From the NCBI RefSeq assembly GCF_009727055.1, contig NC_052354.1, positions 52,042,931 through 52,106,930 on the forward strand: a stretch of DNA of 64,000 nucleotides, written 5' to 3'. Shown one piece after another: positions 59,001 to 64,000 of the stretch. Under the pieces are notes generated by a model. That model made no database searches, had not been told where the DNA came from, and saw only the letters and a program-made list of their open reading frames with translations. Within the stretch, counting starts at the first letter, position 1, and each line of letters begins with the position of its first letter. Source of the stretch: Benincasa hispida. Taxonomy: Eukaryota > Streptophyta > Magnoliopsida > Cucurbitales > Cucurbitaceae. Made by a program: the position numbers and the translations under genes.

Positions 59001-62000
59001 TGATGGTGACTAGATCATGGTGTTAGTTGTTGCATTTGTATCAAGGAGTTGCATACTTTTGATTCATTAAGTGCTTAGTTGTTATGGCTGACTTGTGATC
59101 GGACAAAAATCGAAGTTTTGCATTATATGATTTAATTTTGTTTTGTTTCAAGTTCAATGTGATATGCATTCAATTTCAAGAAGTTAATTATGAATCTATG
59201 ATTACCATGCTATGTGTAGTATATACTTCTCTTTTTTTCATTTTATCATAATTCGTACTTCATACCTTATTTACCATGCATAGGAATTCTTTTCATGTAT
59301 AAAAAGAAAAGGCCTTGATGTTGTAATTGGTTTTGTGGCTTTTATTGCTTTTTTTTTGTTTTGTTTTTTTCCCACATCAGGGACAAGAAGATTTTCATCG
59401 TGGCATTCATTTTAACTCTTATGCTCAGGTCCAGAGACACTTTTGCGTCAATCTTCAAATTTGAATACTCGTGTTGGTTCAGATGGCTTCTTTGAAGGGG
59501 ATTTCGGTGATGCAATTGAAAGATATAGGTGGAAATGTGTTCGCACATTTAACGGTACTATCATCTTGGTCAATTTATCTCTTAGGCACTGCAAAAGGGC
59601 ACAAATTTGAACTATCCGTTTATTCATAATCACTGCTATACTGTGCAAAATGTTGTGCCGTGTCTCTTCTTGGTACTGTGGAGTACAAGGGTCATATTCC
59701 TTGGTACATAAAAACATGTAAGATGTTGATTCAATGGCACCTTGTGACTTAAACCTCCTTTCCCTTTTCAAAAATTCTCTTTCCTGTGCAATGGGTTCCC
59801 CTCGTGAACCCTAACCATAGCTTCATCCATTGTCTTGTCGCCCTCGTCTGTCTGCCTTTTTCGCCATTCGTGCAATGACAATCTTCATTTTGTGTTTGTT
59901 TGGAATGGATCATAGTAGCTGTTATTGCGATAATGAATGCATTTGTTCGGAAAGCAAGTTTTTTTTTTTTTTTTTTAATCTTTTTTTTATTGAAGGTATG
60001 GAATTTGAATCCGTCATTCCTCTTTCCTTATTCCATCTTCAGTGGCTTGAAAATCCATGGTTGAAATGCTGCTCTGCTCTGCATCTCAATTTTTTTCTAA
60101 GCAAGATAGAGATGAGATTGGAACCGCCAAAATTAAGATATGTTGGTCTTCCTTTCTTCAGAATTGATTATTGGTTATATTCTGTGGCCAAATCCGATGA
60201 AAGGAAGGTGTATCCCTGGTGGGTTTTTGAAGTGTGGTTGGCTACTTTTTAGGACATGTTGAGAGATCTTACCATAAGATTTGAGAAGCTTGGTTTGAAA
60301 GATTAGTATAAGACTCAATTCTTGAAGTGCAGTCCTAAATCTTACATTGACCTTGTGAAATCATTCATCCAGTCTTCTGAAACATTAAATGCTTGCAGAT
60401 TTGTCTTGACCAAAGGCTTCCATCTCCAAATCCTTTTTCTGGGCAGAAAAAAGAGTAATCAATTTAAAGTGTAATTGTTTTAAACGACAAAATTGTTGGA
60501 AATATTTTCAAATATAGCAAAATATCACCATCTATCACTATCTACTGATACTAATAGATATCAGTGATAGACACTGATAGTTAGTGATAGATGTCAAAAA
60601 AAATCTTAATTTGTAAATAAGTTGGCTCATATTCCTATATTTGAAAATAACCCTAATTTATATTGAAGTTTTTTTTGTGAGTAGTTTCTTGTTTGAAATT
60701 ACTAGCATGATGCGTAGATCCTTTTTTTAAAAAAAGGGTTTAGGGGTCTTGATGCATCCCTTTTCTAATAAGGGAAGTTTTGTTGGCATACATGCTTTTT
60801 TTTTTTGCTATTTTGTGGCTCATTGCCTCATTGGCTAAAGAGAAATAATAGTTTTTTAGAAAAATGACCTTTGAAGTCCTCGAGTTTTTAAGAATATATG
60901 AATTTAGTCCCAGAATTTTCAAAATATAACTTTTTAGTCCTTGAGTTTTTAAAAATATGTACATTTTTTAAAAGAATATGTGCATTTGGTTTTTAAGTTT
61001 TCAAACGGTATATTTTTAGTCCCTCAATTTTAAAAAAATATGTTTATAATGTCGCTGCAGTAATTTTTAAAAATTATTATTTTAAATTAGAAAATTAATT
61101 TTTAAAATTGATCTCTTTTCTCTAAAATTATTTTTTAAATTAAAAATTTCATATTTAAAATAATGAAAAATTATCTTTAAAGGCCTTTTAAATCTATTCT
61201 TAAAAAATCGGCAACCAAAAAGATATATTTTAGAAACTCAGGGGCCAAATGCATCTATCAAATTTAGGGACTAAAGGCACCTATTCTTCAAAATTTGAGG
61301 ACTAAAAGGGTGTAGATGTGGAGAGGTCTCATGAAGAGGTTCGGGATCTTGCTGGATTTAATGCCTCTCTTTGTAACTATTAGTAAGATATATTCTTCTG
61401 GATTGAAGTCATTTCCGTAATTTTTACTTTTCGCTATTTTTGGTTTTCAGGTGTTAGAATTTTTGAAGATGTTGCCGAAAGTAAGGTATTGGCCATTGTT
61501 GTCTCCTATCACCTAAAGAAATGAAATGGTTACTTTGAGAAAACGCATGTACATGATACACCAGCAGAACAGAAATTGATTGATGCAACTACATGATTTT
61601 TCTTTAAAATGTCCTATTTGATGGTTTTCAAGCTCTTGGTTCAGTGATTTCCTTTCTTTCTAGAGTGGTAAAGGGGTTCTCGTGAAGTCTGTTGGTGTAG
61701 TTGACGCTCATGCAGATACTGTTTTTGATATAATCTTGAACTTTGACTCGAGTCAGAGATATGAGTAAGTTGATTAATTTTCAAGTTTGGATTCAATGGT
61801 TACGACTTCTGAATTCTGACTTTGATGTCAACATATGCAGGTGGGATACACTGATGAGCGACTTAGAACTGGTTGAATCTTACGATGGACATTATGATAT
61901 TCTTTATGGGACCAATAATCCCACCTATCTTAGCCAGTAATGCAACAATGCTTTCAAATTATGTTCACATAATTTAGCAGTGCTCAAGAAGTCATTTAGA

Positions 62001-63492
62001 TCACTGCTAACATTGTCATGTTTACTTTTCTTAGCCTTAATATTCCATTAACACCAATTGTATAGAAATATATTCTTTACCTTAAAACAAACTTGTTAAG
62101 GTGATTAGTTTCAGTTTCTTGTTTGTTCTCAATTTGCATTCAAGTTCTGTTTCAGTTCTTTATTCATATATTTTGACATTGTGTTCTGACTGTAGATCCC
62201 AATGCAAAAGAGATTTTGTCTTCTCTCGACAATGGTTTCGAGGACAAGATGGAACATACAGTAAGAGAAATATTCTCTACTTCTATTATGCTAACCTGTT
62301 TTTGTTAAGAAGCAAATCATAGTTCATACATATAGTTTCTAGTGATTTGTTGACAGAGAGGCTGCTGTTAAACATCAATTATTATTCTTGTGGTTTTTAC
62401 TGTTAGAATGCACCACATAACCTCGAAAAACAAAGGTTATATCAAATGATTATTTGATTTTCTTTTTTTTTTTTTTTTTTTTTTATTTACAATCTTAAAA
62501 TGTGTTTTTTTTTTCTTTTGTACAAATGGATATTAACAAAATAGGCGACAAATTTGATGTTGTGGCTTCTTGTCTTGTTTTGTCACATATCAAAGTATAA
62601 AATATAATATTGTTGTTGAAAGAGCAGAGAGAACTCTTAGTTATATTTCTTGTATTCTGAAAGTTAAGTTCTGCCACTATTATACCCATAATACTTAGAG
62701 GTACAAGCACACGCCGCTGATCTTGTTGTAAAAGGTTCTCTAGTAACTAAAAAGGTTACATATGATGTTATCTCAAATGCTGAACTTTTCCAATGGATTG
62801 CCTGAGTAAGTCCAACTGTTATAGTGTTGATGTAATTTTAAATTTTCCTTCACCCATAAGCTTAAAGTTTTGGATCAATCGGTGATTTAACATGATATCT
62901 AAGCAAGAGGTCTAGATGATTCTGTGTTCAAACCTCTGTAATGTTAGTTCCCATCCAATTAATATTGACTTCTACTTGTTGGGCTTTTTACAAATTTTCA
63001 AGCGCACAAGTGAGGGCGATTGTTAAAGGTATTGATATAATTAAATTTACTGTAACTCATCATATTCAACTTTTGGGTTAATCAATGATTTAACTTTGTA
63101 TCAGAATAGGAGGTCCTGTGTTCAAGCTCCTGCAATATTATTTACTCTCCAATTAATATTGACTTCCAATTGTTGAGGCTTCTACATTTTCAAGCTCATA
63201 AATGAGGGAAAGTGTTAGAGCGTTGATATAATGTTAAATTTACCTTCATCCATAAGCTCAAGCTTTTGGGTCAATTGGTGTTTTAACGCTAACTTTGTTT
63301 CTTTATTAATGAATAGGTTGTGAAAGCAGTTAAATTGTGCTATTTTTATCTACCAGCCCTGTGAAGAATTCAGCTCGAGTAATTTGCTGCCTTAACCATA
63401 CTTTCTCTTTGTTCATGCAGCAATATTGCAGGTTCCTTGCATTCATAAAAAGAAGCCACCTAAATCTGGACTCCGACGTACACGGATCAATC
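42257..63492 (+). CDS. EDR2-like PH-START lipid-binding protein (12 exons, continues past window)
   Basis: Exons: 42257-42481, 43570-43644, 43840-43893, 49680-49745, 49961-50019, 58629-58705, 59429-59554, 61451-61485, 61664-61764, 61841-61936, 62196-62260, 63421-63492. All introns are GT-AG, phases agree, and the 1051 nt read without a stop (350 residues). The order is a short Ser/Gly-rich start, a PH domain (about residues 30-155), a linker, then the START domain. This matches plant PH-START proteins related to EDR2, and in particular the Arabidopsis At2g28320 type of about 740 residues. The rest of START and the DUF1336/EDR2_C domain must lie beyond 63492. EDR2 itself binds phosphoinositides and restrains pathogen-triggered cell death; the role of this paralogue is inferred. 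Introns 3 and 5 are 5.8 and 8.6 kb because of transposons. The exon model rests on reading alone. Confidence 0.88.
42482..43569. other. intron 1
   Basis: GTAAGA donor followed by a 22-base T run, and a TTTTTGTAG acceptor. It holds low-complexity phrases of the 'tttaatccttgaattttcag' kind (about 43010-43140). There is no gene. Confidence 0.7.
44332..44749 (-). mobile_element. 3' LTR of the chromovirus
   Basis: On the minus strand it starts TGTTAGACCTCC at 44749, after a G-rich tract (ggcgggtgg, 44751-44765), and ends GGATACCTAACT, where CA has become CT. It has a TATA box (TATAAAAGGG on the minus strand, 44617-44626). It is about 50 bp longer than the 5' LTR because of an extra 'agagacaacaatgaaag' stretch near 44480-44530. 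Confidence 0.88.
44653..44900 (-). pseudogene. chromodomain end of gypsy pol
   Basis: [18 protein letters not shown] is followed by [16 protein letters not shown] and [11 protein letters not shown]. The aromatic residues and the ATWE motif are those of retrotransposon chromodomains, which steer integration toward particular chromatin. This places the element in the chromovirus clade. Confidence 0.8.
45190..45955 (-). pseudogene. gypsy integrase, internally deleted
   Basis: The zinc-binding part survives as [15 protein letters not shown] (about 45650-45700). It is followed at once by the later catalytic part: [17 protein letters not shown] and [13 protein letters not shown] (about 45495-45640). 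The segment between them, including the finger cysteines and the first catalytic aspartate, is missing. The C-terminal domain ([17 protein letters not shown], 45189-45450) follows after a frame change. Confidence 0.75.
46010..47100 (-). pseudogene. gypsy reverse transcriptase and RNase H
   Basis: The RT active site reads FFDD within [12 protein letters not shown] (46644-46655). Further along lie [16 protein letters not shown], then [20 protein letters not shown] (about 46390-46450) and [17 protein letters not shown] of RNase H (about 46190-46250). The first RNase H aspartate is present. Several stops interrupt the RT between 46580 and 47100. Confidence 0.82.
47101..47740 (-). pseudogene. gypsy aspartic protease and linker
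   Basis: On the minus strand [12 protein letters not shown] (about 47630-47670) sits where a DSGATHNFI protease motif is usual. The catalytic aspartate position is glutamate and the glycine is changed, so activity is doubtful. [15 protein letters not shown] (about 47435-47480) is the typical C-terminal block of these proteases. Confidence 0.7.
47740..48870 (-). pseudogene. gypsy gag with zinc knuckle
   Basis: [20 protein letters not shown] opens a coiled-coil N-terminus. Gag domain segments ([35 protein letters not shown]) follow. The knuckle [14 protein letters not shown] lies at about 47875-47920. Stops near 48565 and 48225 break the frame. Confidence 0.8.
48884..48897 (-). other. primer-binding site for initiator tRNA-Met
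   Basis: TGGTATCAGAGCCC on the minus strand lies 3 bases inside the 5' LTR. This is the common plant LTR-element primer site. Confidence 0.92.
48901..49267 (-). mobile_element. 5' LTR of the chromovirus
   Basis: On the minus strand it runs TGTTAGACCTCC (49267) to GGATACCTAACA (48901). It closely matches the 3' LTR, with scattered differences and the 51-bp length change. ACTAC follows at 49268-49272. Confidence 0.9.
50231..51658 (-). mobile_element. LINE 1, lacking its RT
   Basis: A poly-A tail (T run at 50231-50239) marks the 3' end on the minus strand. The right part encodes an apurinic-type endonuclease: [32 protein letters not shown] and the DHYPI box (51220-51560). Directly left of it is the terminal zinc-finger region ([16 protein letters not shown], then [13 protein letters not shown], 50700-50960). 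The RT that should separate them is absent. L1-type plant LINEs normally carry both in one ORF of about 1200 residues. Confidence 0.82.
51659..54300 (-). mobile_element. LINE 2 with reverse transcriptase, 5'-truncated
   Basis: The T run at 51660-51671 is the poly-A tail. Its 3' UTR shares phrases with LINE 1 (tctcaactaggttgac). RT blocks: [18 protein letters not shown] and [16 protein letters not shown] (53860-54060), then [10 protein letters not shown] with the active site at 53605-53616. The terminal zinc-finger domain ([36 protein letters not shown]) spans 52300-52560. The endonuclease is missing because of 5' truncation near 54300, as is usual for LINEs. Frameshifts occur near 53310 and 53050. 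Its tail abuts the 5' edge of LINE 1. Confidence 0.88.
54301..54791 (+). other. 3' internal part of a degraded LTR element
   Basis: A ggtttggttt-rich stretch is followed by repeated 'ctctatgaggatctttgtttc' phrases (two copies, near 54533 and 54600). It ends in a purine tract (tttgagggaggg, 54780-54791). The open frame 54408-54797 has no recognisable domain. Confidence 0.45.
54792..54961 (+). mobile_element. short LTR (170 bp), Copia-like
   Basis: It starts TGTTAAAGGAAATTT directly after a polypurine tract and ends CAAAATTAACA. The TG...CA borders and short length fit a small Copia or TRIM-type 3' LTR. No partner LTR was found, so the element is 5'-truncated. Confidence 0.6.
55007..55046. repeat. 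15-bp perfect inverted repeat
   Basis: ACTAGTGTTCCTATT (55007-55021) and AATAGGAACACTAGT (55032-55046) are perfect complements separated by 10 bases. Confidence 0.85.
55530..55735 (-). pseudogene. unidentified ORF fragment, inverted copy a
   Basis: On the minus strand it reads [20 protein letters not shown] and then [20 protein letters not shown]. The same sequence occurs in reverse at 56070-56265. I do not recognise the family. Its surroundings suggest the ORF1 or N-terminal region of a LINE. Confidence 0.5.
56070..56265 (+). pseudogene. unidentified ORF fragment, inverted copy b
   Basis: [20 protein letters not shown] is followed by [20 protein letters not shown]. It is clearly homologous to copy a on the opposite strand about 340 bp away, so the region can form a long hairpin. 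There is no start codon context and no recognisable domain. Confidence 0.5.
56518..57219 (-). mobile_element. solo LTR related to the intron-3 chromovirus
   Basis: Left border TGTTTGGTATC, right border GGGGGCTCAACA. It shares blocks with the chromovirus LTR, such as 'ctcaaaagctccttcagcc' and 'ttaccaaaaata'. The near-identical flanks AGTTT (56513-56517) and AGTTA (57220-57224) look like a decayed target duplication. A truncated LINE (56700-56985) sits inside it. Confidence 0.65.
56700..56985 (+). mobile_element. LINE 3' stub inside the solo LTR
   Basis: The sequence gatgaggatgctatgggtgt and then tcatcaatcaaaagtgttg with tttcctt ends in a 15-base A run (56970-56984). It matches the 3' UTR of LINE 2 in the opposite orientation. 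Only about 280 bp remain, an extreme 5' truncation. Confidence 0.7.
57220..58628. other. remainder of intron 5
   Basis: No gene is recognised. It contains A runs at 57748-57765 and 58035-58048 and a run of nine C at 57847-57855. The small open frames have no domain. Confidence 0.6.
58629..63492 (+). CDS. exons 6-12: linker and START domain module
   Basis: Exon 6 gives [19 protein letters not shown]. Exon 7 gives [20 protein letters not shown] and ends WKCVRTFNG. Exon 8 gives [11 protein letters not shown]. Exon 9 starts [19 protein letters not shown]. Exon 10 gives [20 protein letters not shown]. Exon 11 gives [19 protein letters not shown]. Exon 12 gives [19 protein letters not shown]. Start of exon 11 reads SQSQCK where I recall a tryptophan-containing RWQ in the family. 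That could be a real change or an imprecise border. The donor GTATGA at 63493 shows that the gene continues. Confidence 0.87.
59555..60480. other. intron 7, left part, with an unidentified frame
   Basis: A frame beginning [20 protein letters not shown] (about 59998-60252) follows a T run of 18 bases (59961-59978). It contains [21 protein letters not shown] do not recognise it. It resembles the N-terminal ORF material seen in plant LINEs, but the evidence is weak. It is removed by splicing from the host gene. Confidence 0.4.
60510..60650. repeat. 'tatcagtgatag' palindromic repeat
   Basis: catctatcactatctactga is followed by tagatatcagtgatagacac and gatagttagtgatagatg, a run of overlapping palindromes. 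An 'aatatagcaaaa' flank and an 'atatttgaaaata' tail match the copy at 41620-41760 in layout. Confidence 0.6.
60860..61318. repeat. foldback repeat of 'tagtccttgagttttt' phrases
   Basis: The left half repeats 'tttagtcccagaattttcaaa' type phrases four times. The right half carries 'tttagggactaaaggcacc' and 'tttgaggactaaaaggg' in inverse orientation. Two ends that pair with each other suggest a MITE-like or foldback element within intron 7. Confidence 0.5.
62817..63289 (+). mobile_element. tandem array of a TRIM-like miniature LTR element
   Basis: Three LTR-like units of about 76 bp (62817-62892, 63021-63096, 63213-63289) begin TGTTA and contain 'aagcttttgggtcaat', ending in TTTAAC. They alternate with two internal parts of about 120 bp. 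Each internal part starts with a decayed tRNA-iMet primer site (tgatatctaagc; tgtatcagaat), continues with 'ggaggtcctgtgttcaa', and ends in a purine tract just before the next LTR (tgagggaaag at 63203-63212). This is LTR-PBS-PPT-LTR-PBS-PPT-LTR without coding capacity, in intron 11 of the host gene. Confidence 0.7.
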
Positions 63493-63589
63493 GTATGAGT
63501 TCTTTCTTCCCTTGATTCTTTTCTCCCTACTTTTATAATGTGATTAAGGAGAAAAGGACTTGGAACTATTTGTGTGTGTATGTGTATTT

Positions 63590-64000
63590 TTTTTCCTTCT
63601 AAGGCTTGAATAGGGTAAACTAAGAAGCACGAACACATCAGTTTAGCTAGCATGTTCTGTGTCGGATACATGTTGAACACTCGGACACTCCGACACTAGT
63701 TGGACATGTATCAGATATTTGTTAGTGCAATAAATGTATTAAACATTGTACAAAGTCAACATTGATTCAACATTTGTTAGACATGTATCTAACACAGTAA
63801 CACTTGTTAAGTATGCTATATAGATACAAATATAACAAAAATAACAAAATTTGAGAGCAAAATACATCAAACTTATTTTCTAAAGTATATTAATGCTTAA
63901 ACTTTGACTTTGAATTTTATCCTTGTATAAAAATGTACTTTAAAAATTTTATATTTCTATCTGTGTCGTGTCATGTTGTATCAATCTGTGTCTCGTATTG
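63590..64000. repeat. intronic repeat with 'gacatgtatc' phrases
   Basis: gtgtcggatacatgttgaac, gttggacatgtatcaga and gttagacatgtatctaac recur, and 'ctgtgtcgtgtcatgttg' follows at the window edge. This looks like a known kind of dicot interspersed repeat. The gene's next exon lies beyond the window. Confidence 0.4.

Noticed and set aside
59830..60252. 140-codon frame as a nested gene in intron 7
   Set aside because: It is interrupted by an 18-base T run translated as poly-F and has no recognisable domain. A retroelement relic is more likely.
62903..62940. tRNA-like sequence (ggtctagatgattctgtgttcaa) as a tRNA gene or SINE
   Set aside because: The recurrent tandem layout with LTR-like borders, primer sites and purine tracts fits a TRIM array better. 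No cloverleaf can be drawn.

Overview
This window is plant nuclear DNA, most likely from a dicot. AT-rich intergenic repeats, small spliced exons with GT/AG borders and layers of LTR retrotransposons and LINEs show this. Degenerate 'tatcagtgatag' repeats near 41.65 and 60.5 kb, and LTRs starting TGATAACTTGTAG, remind me of Cucurbitaceae, but I cannot prove the family. Only one host gene is intact. It starts at 42257 on the + strand and runs off the right edge.

Layout. 1-3649 is AT-rich host DNA with one broken ascorbate peroxidase exon. 3650-35403 is a nest of retrotransposons that target-site duplications (TSDs) let me unstack. A solo Copia LTR (TSD GAAAG) was hit by a 29.6-kb Copia block (4703-34331, TSD CCCTT). 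That block holds two decayed Copia pol copies in opposite orientation (7029-10263 minus, 15286-20737 plus). The block was itself hit by three solo LTRs: 10547-12800; 17416-19495 (TSD GACGT); and 30627-32411 (TSD TCAAG). It was also hit by a non-autonomous Athila-like Ty3/gypsy element (21523-30110, minus strand). That element carries a gag and a second ORF with its own promoter-like upstream region, but no reverse transcriptase that I can find. 35404-42000 is AT-rich intergenic DNA with a CACTA-type transposon end and short dispersed repeats.

42257-63492 is the first twelve coding exons of a PH-START protein of the EDR2 (ENHANCED DISEASE RESISTANCE 2)-like family. All splice phases agree and there is no stop. 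Its introns hold a 4.9-kb chromovirus (44332-49267), two LINEs (50231-54300), a solo LTR with a LINE stub inside (56518-57219) and a tandem array of a miniature LTR element (62817-63289). The elements in introns 3 and 5 are mostly antisense to the gene.

Assembly quality matters here. Two Nextera mate-pair junction adapters (23911-23948, 27168-27204) and two single-N joins between repeated ends (16673, 26030) are embedded in the sequence. Local structure around them should not be read as biology.

The most interesting biological signals are three. Two different LTR families begin with an 11-bp hairpin closed by a GAAA loop, with unrelated stem sequences. The Athila-like element's extra ORF has a housekeeping-type promoter. 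A tandem TRIM array sits in an intron of the host gene.
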